A stretch of DNA of 64,000 bases, taken from positions 321,221 to 385,220 of the forward strand of contig CABIVS010000006.1 in assembly GCA_902362375.1 (NCBI GenBank), written 5' to 3'. Source of the stretch: Bacteroidaceae bacterium (GTDB lineage Bacteria; Bacteroidota; Bacteroidia; Bacteroidales; Bacteroidaceae). Below, piece after piece: positions 1 to 9,110 of this stretch; position 1 is the stretch's first letter; each line of letters starts with the position of its first letter. The translations under genes and the position numbers were made by a program. Below the pieces are notes generated by a model. It saw nothing but the letters and a program-made list of their open reading frames with translations. It ran no database searches and was not told the origin of the DNA.

Positions 1-2680
1 CTCCCTGAATCATGACGTAAAGGTCGAATCCTTTCCAGGTCAGTGTATTGGTGAATCCCCATGTTGCTGTCGGGAATGGGTTGCCTATTTCTGTACGGTC
101 TTTGTCATTAATCACTCCGTCATCGTTGATATCTACAATCCGGAGACTGCCCGGTACGGCGCTGGCCAAGTGGGGAACAGCGTCCACCTCTTCCTGACTT
201 TTGTAAATGCCGTCTGTCTTGTAGCCGAAGAAAGAAATGGCTCTCTTGCCTACCTGTGCCAGATATGTTTCGTTACGTTCACCCGTAGAAATCAGTCGTT
301 CTTCTCCCGAAAGTTCCAGTAACTTGTTGAAGTTGGAAGAGATATTGAATGAGCTTTCCCATTCAAAATTCTTGGTACGGATATTATGAGTATTCAGTTC
401 CACCTCAATACCACTGTTGCGGATACGTCCGATATTATTCCAGTAGTTATTGAATCCGGTGAAAGAAAGAACCGGCTGTTTGAATAATAACTGTTTGGTG
501 ATGGAGTAGTATCCGTCCACTGTCAGGTTGATGCGGTTGTTCAGGATGCTCAAGTCGAATCCGGCATTGTATTCGTAAGTCTGTTCCCAGGTGATGCGGT
601 TGTTACCTTTGGTTTCGCTGGTCTTGGCGAGTCCGGAGATCAGATTACCGTTTCCTTCTCCCAGTGCGTAATTGTTGGGATAGAGCAGGTCATAGTATGA
701 ATTGGCAGGAATACTATTATTACCTGTCACACCGAAACTGGCACGGACTTTCAGCAGATTCAGCCAACCGAATTGTTTCAGGAAAGACTCTTCCGAAGCA
801 CGCCATCCCACAGATACCGAGGGGAAGTAGCCCCATTGATGCCCGTCGGCGAAGAGAGAACTTCCGTCTGTACGGATACTGGCAGAGAACAGGTATTTCT
901 CATCATAACTGTATGTGGCACGTGCCAATAGGGACATCATTGCCGTACGGTATTTCTGGGTGTAAGTTCCGTCAAGGTCGAAAGATGTTGCGGCATTCAA
1001 TGTATGGATATAGTCGGTGGGGAAGCCCAGTCCGACGATACCGGCAGTTCTTTCAGAAGTAGTCTGCGCTGTGTAGCCGGCCAGTACGGAGTAGTCATGC
1101 TTCCCTGTCTTTCCGGTATAGTTCAACGTGTTCTCGCTCAATAAGTCGATATACAGACGGTTGGTATAAGTACCCATAGCTGATTCTTCATCTTTCTTCG
1201 CTGCATAATCGCGATATTGATTGTTCTGGCGATACTTGATAAAGAAACCGTTGGAAGTGGTGAATACCAGTCCTTTCATCAGTTGGACATTGAAAGAGGC
1301 ATTCGCCTGCAGGTTGTAATCCTCGCGGAAACGTTCTTCCGTATCCATCAGTGAACGCGGATTGTTGTTGCTCGAACCGAAAGGACTGCTGGTCGGGGTG
1401 AAAGTGGTTCCGTCTTCACGGGTATAAGTAACATTGCTGAAGTCGCTGCCTCGTGCATACGAACCGATAGGTTTGCCGGTCAGTGCGGAGGTGGCGGCTG
1501 TATGGCGTACAGGCATGAAAGAGGGCGTACGATAGAAATCCATGAAGTTGGTGGCAGGAATTTCTGTCTTGGTGTACGACGGTGCCAGATTCAAGCTGAA
1601 GTCTACCCGCTTGGATAGTTTGGCAGTGATGCGTGAACGCAGGTTCAGGCGGGTATAGTTGCTGTTGAGCATGATACCGTCTTCCTGTGCATAGTTGCCC
1701 GAAATATAATAAGTGATGTCATTCTTGCCACCCGATACGGAGAGCTGCACCTGGTGAATCTGCGGACTGCTGTTCAATCCCTCTTTCTGCCAGTCGGTGT
1801 AGTTATCAATGAGGCCGAAAGCCTCCTCTGTCTGTGACATTGTTTTATTTTTCAATACCGATTCATATCCGATCATGCTGCAATAATCCTGTGAACTCAT
1901 GATGGGATGTAACTTATAAGCCCATTTCAAACCAGTGGAGGCTTTCACGCTGTATTTTGGTTTACTGGCTTTTCCTGTCTTGGTAGTAACCAAAATAACG
2001 CCATTGGCGGCACGTGAACCGTAGATGGCTGCCGAAGCGGCATCTTTCAATACTTCGATGGAAGAAATATCCGCCATATCGAGTGTGGAAAGACCGTCCG
2101 GTGTGGGGTAGCCGTCGATGACAATCAACGGAGAACTGTCGGCACTGATAGAACCCATACCACGCACACGGATTTGTGGGGCGGCTCCCGCTTCGGAAGT
2201 AGAGTTCTGGATATTGACACCGGCAATTTTACCTTGTAATAACTGGTCTACTTGGGTCACGGGAATATCTGTCAGGTTGTTGATATCCATTTTGGACACA
2301 GATCCCGTCAAGTGGGACTTTTTCTGCACACCATAACCTACGACTACCACTTCATCCAGTGTCTTGGTATCTTCCAGCAGGTGAATATCCAATTTGTTTT
2401 TACCGTTGATGGCAACTTCCTGTGGGATGTATCCGATGTATGAAACCACCAGGATAGACTTGGAGGAGGGGACACTCAACGTAAACTGACCGTCCATGTT
2501 GGTGATTGTACCTGCGGTACCACCTTTTACTTTCACATTCGCTCCGGGGATTCCACCCTGACTGTCGGTCACTGTTCCGGTGACGGTAAACGACTGTGCA
2601 TAAGTGACGGTAACGCACGGAACACAGAATAACAGCATCAATGCCATTACCAAAGGGTAATGAATAAATTTGTTCTTCAT
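1..2680 (-). CDS. SusC-like TonB-dependent outer-membrane transporter, C-terminus cut by window edge
   Basis: This is the outer-membrane import channel of the left polysaccharide utilization locus; it should pair with a SusD lipoprotein beyond position 1. The frame is open from the ATG at 2680 to the window edge, giving about 893 residues of a family that is usually 950-1100. The N-terminus has a signal peptide ending near YAQ, then a carboxypeptidase-like beta-sandwich domain (motif GTVTDSQGG), the TonB-box-like DEVVVVGYG, and a plug domain with IRVRGMGS and IEVLKDAASAAIYGSRAANG. Barrel strands follow. It has no STN domain, which fits control by the neighbouring hybrid two-component regulator rather than by ECF sigma/anti-sigma signalling. 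The gap from the upstream lyase is about 23 bases, so it is probably in the same transcript. The ligand cannot be read from sequence. Confidence 0.95.
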   Translation of the reverse strand, partial: MKNKFIHYPLVMALMLLFCVPCVTVTYAQSFTVTGTVTDSQGGIPGANVKVKGGTAGTITNMDGQFTLSVPSSKSILVVSYIGYIPQEVAINGKNKLDIHLLEDTKTLDEVVVVGYGVQKKSHLTGSVSKMDINNLTDIPVTQVDQLLQGKIAGVNIQNSTSEAGAAPQIRVRGMGSISADSSPLIVIDGYPTPDGLSTLDMADISSIEVLKDAASAAIYGSRAANGVILVTTKTGKASKPKYSVKASTGLKWAYKLHPIMSSQDYCSMIGYESVLKNKTMSQTEEAFGLIDNYTDWQKEGLNSSPQIHQVQLSVSGGKNDITYYISGNYAQEDGIMLNSNYTRLNLRSRITAKLSKRVDFSLNLAPSYTKTEIPATNFMDFYRTPSFMPVRHTAATSALTGKPIGSYARGSDFSNVTYTREDGTTFTPTSSPFGSSNNNPRSLMDTEERFREDYNLQANASFNVQLMKGLVFTTSNGFFIKYRQNNQYRDYAAKKDEESAMGTYTNRLYIDLLSENTLNYTGKTGKHDYSVLAGYTAQTTSERTAGIVGLGFPTDYIHTLNAATSFDLDGTYTQKYRTAMMSLLARATYSYDEKYLFSASIRTDGSSLFADGHQWGYFPSVSVGWRASEESFLKQFGWLNLLKVRASFGVTGNNSIPANSYYDLLYPNNYALGEGNGNLISGLAKTSETKGNNRITWEQTYEYNAGFDLSILNNRINLTVDGYYSITKQLLFKQPVLSFTGFNNYWNNIGRIRNSGIEVELNTHNIRTKNFEWESSFNISSNFNKLLELSGEERLISTGERNETYLAQVGKRAISFFGYKTDGIYKSQEEVDAVPHLASAVPGSLRIVDINDDGVINDKDRTEIGNPFPTATWGFTNTLTWKGFDLYVMIQG

Positions 2681-2703
2681 CTGATTAGTATTTTAAGTGT
2701 TTC

Positions 2704-3906
2704 TTATTCTAAACTATAGATTAAATGAATTCTTTTGTTGGCAGGTGTCTTGCGGAATTGAGTGCCGATGGCTTCATATCCGGCTTTCGGATCAAAGAAG
2801 GAGGCACGGCGAAGAATCCAGCAAGCTTCTTCCTGTTTCTTGTCCCATTCCTTGATTTGTTGGTAAGGCCATTCGCTCTGTGGTTTGCCGATATATGGAA
2901 TCAGAAATTTCAGTGCTGCCGTAATGGAACGTCCGTCCGGACTGGTGGCGGTGTAAATATCCTGTCCCAAAGTGGAGGCGATCGAACACATATCGAGCAT
3001 ATGTCCCAGATTGAAGATGGTATATCCTAGGGCGGTGGTGCGTGCAAGTTCCAACGGTTGCTTGCCGTCCGGTTCTATCTGCGCGAACAAACGCTTTTCG
3101 GGAAATTCCTGAATGGTTTTCATTGCAAGATCTTGATTGCCTGTATATAGAGCATAAGCTGTCAGTTGCACGTCATAAGCCAGACCGTGATTGTTCTTTG
3201 CTCTCTGTTCTTCGGCAGCTACGGGACTGGTCTGCATCCATTCCACTAGTTGCGTGAACCATTCTTTCATCCCTTTCTTTACTTTGGGAGTAAATGCTTT
3301 CGAGTTCTCCATCAATGTCATGGCGTCAATCATTTCTGTGAATGAGTAAATATCAATCATACCTGCACCACGTCCCATGCCTTTATTCTTTCCGGGGATG
3401 GTTTGTCCGTAAGTGAGGTTCGGATTCATCTTTGTCTTGGCATCCAGAAACCAGACATTCAGGAAGTCTACGGCTTTTTGCGCATATTTCTCATCACCGG
3501 AGAAGTAATAGGCAAGTCCCAGTGTGGTGACTGCTTTCGACATATCTCCCAGTTTGTTGCGGTCGAGCTTATCCAATTCCGGATTTCTTAGTCCGTCTTT
3601 ACGGATATAGGGCAAACCGTCCGGTTTGGATGGGTCCGGCCACCAATAAGGCCCCATGCTCATATAGTCGTGTTTGTCTCCGCTATCTGCTGTCATCGTT
3701 TTATCCATTACGGACGGTGGAGTCATCTTCAAAGCCTTGTCGGCATCTCTTAAAAGAGTTTTGACGGCAGGGGCATATAGAGGTGAATCGGCTTTTTCTT
3801 TTACTTTAGCTAATTTTTCCGCAGCATAGATGCGGGTGTTGGCTACCTGTGCGTTCAGTGTGAAAGCAGAGGCGAACAATAATGTGCATACTAATAAGTT
3901 TTTCAT
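2704..3906 (-). CDS. PF05426 alginate-lyase-superfamily polysaccharide lyase (first of tandem pair)
   Basis: A 400-residue secreted protein with a signal peptide (residues 1-20, ending LNAQ) and an all-helical toroid domain of the alginate-lyase superfamily. Visible family signatures are YMSMGPYWWPDP at about 81-92, KNNHG at 237-241 (N239 and H240 correspond to the Asn-His pair of characterised alginate lyases) and LELARTTALGYTIFNL, whose Tyr is a plausible catalytic residue. It would cleave a 4-linked uronic acid polymer by beta-elimination in the periplasm, leaving the unsaturated ends that the GH88 at 7685-8944 removes. CAZy PL38 (glucuronan and alginate lyases) is one characterised group with this fold; the exact family is not certain. 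It follows the second lyase by 19 bases and precedes susC by 23, consistent with one operon. Confidence 0.85.
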   Translation of the reverse strand: MKNLLVCTLLFASAFTLNAQVANTRIYAAEKLAKVKEKADSPLYAPAVKTLLRDADKALKMTPPSVMDKTMTADSGDKHDYMSMGPYWWPDPSKPDGLPYIRKDGLRNPELDKLDRNKLGDMSKAVTTLGLAYYFSGDEKYAQKAVDFLNVWFLDAKTKMNPNLTYGQTIPGKNKGMGRGAGMIDIYSFTEMIDAMTLMENSKAFTPKVKKGMKEWFTQLVEWMQTSPVAAEEQRAKNNHGLAYDVQLTAYALYTGNQDLAMKTIQEFPEKRLFAQIEPDGKQPLELARTTALGYTIFNLGHMLDMCSIASTLGQDIYTATSPDGRSITAALKFLIPYIGKPQSEWPYQQIKEWDKKQEEACWILRRASFFDPKAGYEAIGTQFRKTPANKRIHLIYSLE

Positions 3907-3925
3907 ATTCTATTGATTTTCTAGT

Positions 3926-5095
3926 TTATTGAATCCATAATAACGGGTGACGGATGGGAAGATTACGTACCACCTCTTCGTTGGTGGGGAAATGCTCCAG
4001 TTGCATCCATGTTTTGAAATATTCTTTGTTGAAATGATGTAATGTGCCGAATAACAGGAACGGTTGCGCCACCGGCCATTCTTCCCAGAACATGATGTCG
4101 GGTTGTCTCTTCCAGCTACTTTTGTCTTTTACGTATGGATAAAGCCAGGCGATACCCTTATCGATGTTTTTGCCATCCGGTGTGGTATAGTTCCATATGT
4201 TTTTTTCTTCGGTAGTGAGCAGTTGGCAGATAGTGGCCATTGCGTCAAGGTTGAAAAGAGAATAACCATAGGGCTTGGTGCGTTCCAGTTCTAAAGGGAA
4301 ACTGCCGTCTGCAGCCATTTGATTAGGTAAAAGTACTGTTTTATAGCGTTCCGTGCAAAAACGAATCATTTCCCGGTTGTCCGTGAACAACGCAAAGGCA
4401 GCGACTTGCATGACCCAGCAGGTACCATGATTGTTTTTCGCTTCCATTTCTTTGATTCCGTAACGGTGTGTGGACATCCAGGTCAGATAATCGGAGAACC
4501 ATTGTTTGATAGTCCCCAGTTCTTCCTTGTCAATTATCCCTTTCGCTTCCATAAGCCGGAGCGACTGCACTACTTCGATCAGGTGAATCGTATCGATAAT
4601 TCCTATTCCTCGTCCTGTCGCTACTCCCTTGATGGCCTGTGCATACAGCAGATTGGGATTCATCTGTGTATCCGGGGTGATAAACCATGCCCGGATATGT
4701 TGCATGGCTGCATCGGAATATACTTGTTTACCCGTAAGTATCCAGGCGGAAGTAAGGTCGCCTACCAGTTGGCTCATGCGAATCATGGCCTGCCGGTGTG
4801 CTGTGAAATTCTCCGGGTTGGTTTCTCCGTCCCGGCGGATATAAGGACCGTCGGGAGCTTCCGGATTCGGCCACCAGTAGTCACCCTCCGAATAGAAGTC
4901 ATGGATACCTCCGGCACTTCTTGTCGCGCGGGTAGCGGTCACTGTGACCGGTTTCTCATGAAGCGCGGCATCTGCCCGTTGTATCGTTTCTTTTTCTAAA
5001 AGGTGACGGATCTGTTCGGCTGTGTTTTCTCCGGCAACTGCCGTAGCAGTGCCAAAGAATATAATGAAACCTATTGAAACTATTGTCTTTCTCAT
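3926..5095 (-). CDS. PF05426 alginate-lyase-superfamily polysaccharide lyase (second of tandem pair)
   Basis: A 389-residue secreted paralogue of the neighbouring lyase. It has a signal peptide (residues 1-22, ending AVAG), the GDYWWPNPEAPDG signature near 71-83, the Asn-Asn-His-Gly catalytic-type motif at 221-224, and LELERTKPYGYSLFNL later. Similarity to the 2704-3906 product is clear but moderate by eye, so the two probably differ in chain-length preference or substrate rather than being recent copies. Both keep the Asn-His pair and should be active. The gene lies between GH2 and the first lyase with short gaps, within the left PUL operon. Alginate, glucuronan or another polyuronate is possible; context favours a glucuronic-acid polymer because a GH2 and a GH88 are adjacent. 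Confidence 0.85.
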   Translation of the reverse strand: MRKTIVSIGFIIFFGTATAVAGENTAEQIRHLLEKETIQRADAALHEKPVTVTATRATRSAGGIHDFYSEGDYWWPNPEAPDGPYIRRDGETNPENFTAHRQAMIRMSQLVGDLTSAWILTGKQVYSDAAMQHIRAWFITPDTQMNPNLLYAQAIKGVATGRGIGIIDTIHLIEVVQSLRLMEAKGIIDKEELGTIKQWFSDYLTWMSTHRYGIKEMEAKNNHGTCWVMQVAAFALFTDNREMIRFCTERYKTVLLPNQMAADGSFPLELERTKPYGYSLFNLDAMATICQLLTTEEKNIWNYTTPDGKNIDKGIAWLYPYVKDKSSWKRQPDIMFWEEWPVAQPFLLFGTLHHFNKEYFKTWMQLEHFPTNEEVVRNLPIRHPLLWIQ

Positions 5096-5130
5096 GGTAC
5101 TTTTCTCCTTTTCTTATTCAGCTTTCACTG

Positions 5131-7620
5131 CTATTCAGCTTTCACTTCGATGAAAGCAGTTTGAATGCCCGGTGATTTTACGGCTATCTGGCATGTACCG
5201 TTCAAGTCAACGCGAATCGCAGCTCTGCCATTATAAGCCTGTACTTTTCGGGAACCGGTGGATGTTCCTAAGTTCTGAATCAGTTTTCCGTCGCCCGCAG
5301 CTTCAAATGAGATTACATTTGCAGCATCCAGGCAGGGGATCCCTTTGTCGTCAGTCAGCTGGGCTTCCACCCATACGATAGAACCTTTATCGGGGTATGT
5401 CTTCAACTTCAGTTGTTTCGGATTGCCCCATTCTTCTGTCTGGTAGTTGAAACTTATTTCATCCGTAATGGCTGCTTTCATGTTAACTTTACCAGGGCCT
5501 TTCACAGCGACCGCTTTTATGTTATTTTCTCCTGCTTTCAGTAGGCAGTTCCAGTGAAGTCCCGCTGCCGGAAAGTCCTGGCTGTTGCGTTGCTTGACTC
5601 CCTGACTGACGCCGTTCACGAACAGTTCTACTGCTGCACAGTTGGAATATACCAGAATCTCTTTTTCTTCGTTCACTTTGCCCCATCGAGTCCGCCAGTT
5701 ATGACCGTAAATATGAATCATAGGCTGTTTAGTCCAGTAAGACTGGAAGACGTAGTAGGCCTCTTTTTTAGTGAGATCCCGTTCTACCACTCCTTTCTGA
5801 TTGACGTATGGCACCGGATTATCGGGGCGGAGAGGGGTGGAGAAATCTTTGAATACCCAAAAGGCGGTTCCTGTCAGCCAAGGCATTGTTTCTTGCTCTT
5901 TCAAGTGCCAGTCGAATAGTTTTACGATGTAAGTTTCCGACCAGTCGCCATCTCTGGAAGCACGGGGATCTCCGCCTTGCAGGGCGAAGTCGCCTGCCCG
6001 TTCGTCGGCACTGTTTCCACTCGTAATTGCCTGTAGCGGGTTGAAAGGATATTCGGAATGACGTCCGGCATGTGAGTCACCTCCCCATTCTACGTGCAGG
6101 AAATGTTTCACCCGTTTCATCTCGTTCTCCGAAATGCTCTTGTAGTCTGTGAATTGTCCGCGATACCAGCCTGCCCAAATGGAGGGAGAGTAGACATCTA
6201 CAATATCATTGCAGAAATCACATCTGCGGATGGAAGTCATACGTGACGGATCGAGTTGGTGTGACAAGTCATTCAACTCTTTCATGAAAGCACGGATGGC
6301 CGATTGTTCGAATGTTGAGAAATCATTGGGCCAGTCATTTTCATTTCCCAATCCCCAAAGGATGACGGAGGGATGATTGTGGTGCTGGGTAATCATGTTG
6401 GTCAGCATCCGGCGGGCTTGTGCCTGATATTTCTCTCCTCCCAGTCCACCTCTGCACCAGGGGATTTCTTCCCATACCAAAATGCCTAACTGATCGCATA
6501 AACGGAGAATGATGTCCGATTGTTGGTAATGTCCCAAACGGATAAAGTTGACTCCCATCTCTTTAATCAGTTTCATTTCCGCTTCCATTTGTTCTTCTGT
6601 CATAGCGGCGCCTACTCCGGCATGGTCTTCATGCCGATGGGTTCCTCTTAACAGCAGGCGTTCTCCGTTCAACCGGAAAGGTCCGTTTTCAATGAATTCA
6701 AAGTGACGGAATCCGACGGATTCTGTAATAGTCTGTTTGCTTTGAGGAGTAGTCAATGTCAGTTCGCAGGTATAGAGTTGAGGCTGGTCGGGACTCCACA
6801 GAATCGGATTCTTAATCGTTGTTTCGAACAGAGGATTTGTTCCCAACGGAAGAATCGTTGTTGTCTGTTCCCATACCTTTTCTCCATTAGGTGCCTTTAA
6901 TAAAAGGTGAATGCTTGCCTGGCGAATATCATTCGGGTTATGAAATGTTCCTTGTATCTTTAGAGAAGCGCTTTTCATATCTTTCTCTACAGGGGTTTCT
7001 ATCTGTATATTACTGAAGGACACTTCGGGCTGGTAAATCAGATTCACGTAGCGGTAAAGACCACCGTATAAGTTGAAATCCGACAGGTCGGACGGAATCA
7101 TCTCCGTATCTCTGGTATTATCGCAACGAACGGATAATGGAATTCTGCCATTGAAGCGTTTTGCGCAATCCGGGTTGGCAAGGGCTTGCTGAACGGCTTC
7201 GGTGATATCGACACTCCAACCGTCGTAGCCTCCTGTGTGACTGGCTACTTTATATGTATAGACATACACTTCCGTTTTTTGTCCTGCTCCCTCAAACTCC
7301 AGCAGGATGCGTCCATTGAGATATGGATTCTTGATAGAAAGCTGCGTGCGATACCATCCTGCGCCCTGATAATAATTGATATCCGGGTCTACTGCATCTT
7401 CTGCATTGAAACAGTGGGGCAGGGTAACCTGTTGCCAGATAGGCACTGCTTCGGAAGAACCGGGGTCGGCGGGACGTATTGCTTCCCAAATGCTTCCCAA
7501 GTCACCTTTCAGGTATTCCCATGAGTCTGTCAGCCGGATTCTTTGTTGAGTCGGAATCATGGCATTTAACGGGAGTATCAGCAGAATGAACAGGATGAAT
7601 ATGGAAGATAATCTTTTCAT
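5131..7620 (-). CDS. Glycoside hydrolase family 2 enzyme (beta-glucuronidase/beta-galactosidase type)
   Basis: An 829-residue secreted GH2 enzyme that would remove a beta-linked sugar, most likely galactose or glucuronic acid, from oligosaccharides in the periplasm. Domains in order: signal peptide (1-20), sugar-binding jelly roll (about 30-200), immunoglobulin-like domain (about 205-305), TIM barrel (about 310-600) with acid/base E427 in GNENDW and nucleophile E511 in FLHVEWGGD, then C-terminal beta-sandwich domains typical of longer GH2 enzymes. I chose the ATG at 7620. The frame continues upstream to 7770, but those 50 codons overlap the GH88 gene, and only the 7620 start gives a proper signal peptide (MKRLSSIFILFILL). 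The gap to the GH88 stop is 64 bases. Substrate is inferred from context only. Confidence 0.9.
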   Translation of the reverse strand: MKRLSSIFILFILLILPLNAMIPTQQRIRLTDSWEYLKGDLGSIWEAIRPADPGSSEAVPIWQQVTLPHCFNAEDAVDPDINYYQGAGWYRTQLSIKNPYLNGRILLEFEGAGQKTEVYVYTYKVASHTGGYDGWSVDITEAVQQALANPDCAKRFNGRIPLSVRCDNTRDTEMIPSDLSDFNLYGGLYRYVNLIYQPEVSFSNIQIETPVEKDMKSASLKIQGTFHNPNDIRQASIHLLLKAPNGEKVWEQTTTILPLGTNPLFETTIKNPILWSPDQPQLYTCELTLTTPQSKQTITESVGFRHFEFIENGPFRLNGERLLLRGTHRHEDHAGVGAAMTEEQMEAEMKLIKEMGVNFIRLGHYQQSDIILRLCDQLGILVWEEIPWCRGGLGGEKYQAQARRMLTNMITQHHNHPSVILWGLGNENDWPNDFSTFEQSAIRAFMKELNDLSHQLDPSRMTSIRRCDFCNDIVDVYSPSIWAGWYRGQFTDYKSISENEMKRVKHFLHVEWGGDSHAGRHSEYPFNPLQAITSGNSADERAGDFALQGGDPRASRDGDWSETYIVKLFDWHLKEQETMPWLTGTAFWVFKDFSTPLRPDNPVPYVNQKGVVERDLTKKEAYYVFQSYWTKQPMIHIYGHNWRTRWGKVNEEKEILVYSNCAAVELFVNGVSQGVKQRNSQDFPAAGLHWNCLLKAGENNIKAVAVKGPGKVNMKAAITDEISFNYQTEEWGNPKQLKLKTYPDKGSIVWVEAQLTDDKGIPCLDAANVISFEAAGDGKLIQNLGTSTGSRKVQAYNGRAAIRVDLNGTCQIAVKSPGIQTAFIEVKAE

Positions 7621-7684
7621 AATTAGTAATGTACTAATAAGGATAAATAGTAAAGTGATGTGATCGTGAGAGTTGCCGGAAGAT

Positions 7685-8944
7685 TTAGAAAAGACTTTCT
7701 TCCTTTTCCAATTTTGCTTTGCGGAGCAAGGCTTCCAGGAAATAATAGTCGGCGTATGAAAGCGGGACATCTATTTCGCTGTCGTGTGGTTTGGAACCTG
7801 TGCTGTGCAGCAGCAAGAATCCTTTATCCCCGTTCAGTTGCGCACGATAGCTATGCGTCAGATTCTGGAGAATCTTATCGGCTTCCTGCTTGTATTGTTC
7901 TTTCTTTTCGGGAACGTATGTGCTTAGTTCATAAAGAGCGGATGCCATACAGGATGCAGCGGATGCGTCACGGGGTTCGTTCGGTATTCCGGGTGCGTTG
8001 AAGTCCCAATAAGGAATCAGGTCTGCCGGCAGGGTCGGATTACTGAAGATGTATTTCTCTACTTTTTCCGCCTGTTGCAGGAATTCGGGTCTGCCGGTTT
8101 CACGATAACACATGGTATATCCGTATAAGGCCCATGCTTGTCCGCGTGCCCATGCCGATTCGTCGGAATATCCCTGATGCGTCATTTTGCTGCGTACCGT
8201 TCCGTTGATGGTATCGTACTCTACTACATGATAGCAGCTGTTGTCTTCACGGAAGTGATTCTTCATGGTAGTGAGTGCATGGTTGACTGCTATATTATAA
8301 TAGGTGGAGTCGTTTGTTTCGCGGAATGCCCAGAACAGAAGTTCAAGATTCAGCATATTATCGATGATAACGGGGAATTGCCATTTGTCTGCATGGTGGT
8401 CCCAGGAACGGATACAGCCGATTACCGGTTTGTAACGGGTAATCAGGGTGCGTGCGGATTGCAACAGAATATCTTTATAAGTGGAATCTCCGGTCAGACG
8501 ATAACCGTTTCCATAGCTGCAATACATCTTGAAGCCCATGTCGTGTGTTTTTCCGTTATTTTTTTCGCGTTCCAGAATTTCTGTATGTTTCTGCGCCTGC
8601 TCTTTCCAATATGGATTGTGCGTGTATTCATATAGATACCAAAGCTCACCGGGGAAGAATCCACTGGTCCAGTCTTTAGAAACAACCAGTTCCAGTGAAC
8701 CGTCCGGTTTGATACTGCGGGGATTGGTTAATTCCCCCCAGCCTTTGTTTTCTCTCTTTTCTCTACTCTCTTGTGATTCATTGGCACGTGCCTCGTCTAT
8801 TTGAGTCAGTGCGTATTTTAATTGCTGTTCGGCAAATGCGAAGTTAGAAGCAACGATATCTTGCTCTTTAGAGTGATTACAACTGGTAAGTGTGATGATT
8901 CCAAGTCCGAAGACCAACAAGTAGTTTTTAATCTTTGTTTCCAT
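7685..8944 (-). CDS. GH88 unsaturated glucuronyl hydrolase, lipoprotein
   Basis: A 419-residue enzyme of glycoside hydrolase family 88, which hydrates and removes the 4,5-unsaturated uronic acid that a lyase leaves at the non-reducing end. The N-terminus is a lipoprotein signal peptide with Cys22 (ITLTSCNHS), so it is membrane-anchored. The alpha/alpha-barrel has the two catalytic-type aspartates seen in characterised family members: D135 in THDMGF and D195 in IIDNMLNLELL. The motif HQGYSDESAWARGQAW is also present. It is the first gene downstream of the candidate operon promoter at 8972-8979, followed by GH2 and two lyases. Pairing with lyases in one operon strongly supports a polyuronate target. 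It is clearly related to the N-terminal half of the fusion at 28697-30964. Confidence 0.93.
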   Translation of the reverse strand: METKIKNYLLVFGLGIITLTSCNHSKEQDIVASNFAFAEQQLKYALTQIDEARANESQESREKRENKGWGELTNPRSIKPDGSLELVVSKDWTSGFFPGELWYLYEYTHNPYWKEQAQKHTEILEREKNNGKTHDMGFKMYCSYGNGYRLTGDSTYKDILLQSARTLITRYKPVIGCIRSWDHHADKWQFPVIIDNMLNLELLFWAFRETNDSTYYNIAVNHALTTMKNHFREDNSCYHVVEYDTINGTVRSKMTHQGYSDESAWARGQAWALYGYTMCYRETGRPEFLQQAEKVEKYIFSNPTLPADLIPYWDFNAPGIPNEPRDASAASCMASALYELSTYVPEKKEQYKQEADKILQNLTHSYRAQLNGDKGFLLLHSTGSKPHDSEIDVPLSYADYYFLEALLRKAKLEKEESLF

Positions 8945-8971
8945 ATGATTATATTAAGTAGAACAACATTG

Positions 8972-8979
8972 CAAATGTA
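8972..8979 (-). promoter_or_regulatory. Candidate -7 box (TACATTTG) for the left PUL operon
   Basis: The minus strand reads TACATTTG, an exact match to the Bacteroides -7 consensus TAnnTTTG, placed about 28 bases before the GH88 start codon. I see no convincing -33 TTTG at the usual 19-20 base spacing, as expected for an activator-dependent promoter. Confidence 0.55.
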
Positions 8980-9032
8980 TGGAAACAGAGTAGAATCGGT
9001 TTGTCTAATGATGCCAGATGTTTGCATTTTCA

Positions 9033-9095
9033 TCCCAAACAAATAAAAAAATCCGCTCTGTAAGCCTTGTTGGGACATTTTTTATTGTTTGGGAC
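9033..9095. promoter_or_regulatory. Repeated TTGTTTGGGAC elements upstream of the PUL promoter
   Basis: Two direct copies, TTGTTGGGAC at 9067-9076 and TTGTTTGGGAC at 9085-9095, have their GGGAC cores 19 bases apart, about two helical turns. An inverted copy, TCCCAAACAA, lies at 9033-9042. They fill the short gap between the regulator gene and the promoter of the GH88-lyase-susC operon. AraC-type output domains of hybrid two-component regulators commonly bind direct repeats, so these are the best candidate operator in the gap. The assignment is inferred from position and repetition. Confidence 0.45.
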
Positions 9096-9110
9096 GATTT
9101 TGTAAATCGG

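Noticed and set aside
664..1062. A 132-codon plus-strand frame inside the left SusC
   Set aside because: The opposite strand encodes a continuous, clearly recognisable SusC barrel; the frame is a shadow.
7621..7770. Upstream 50-codon extension of the GH2 gene
   Set aside because: It overlaps the end of the GH88 gene and would bury the signal peptide; the ATG at 7620 is better.
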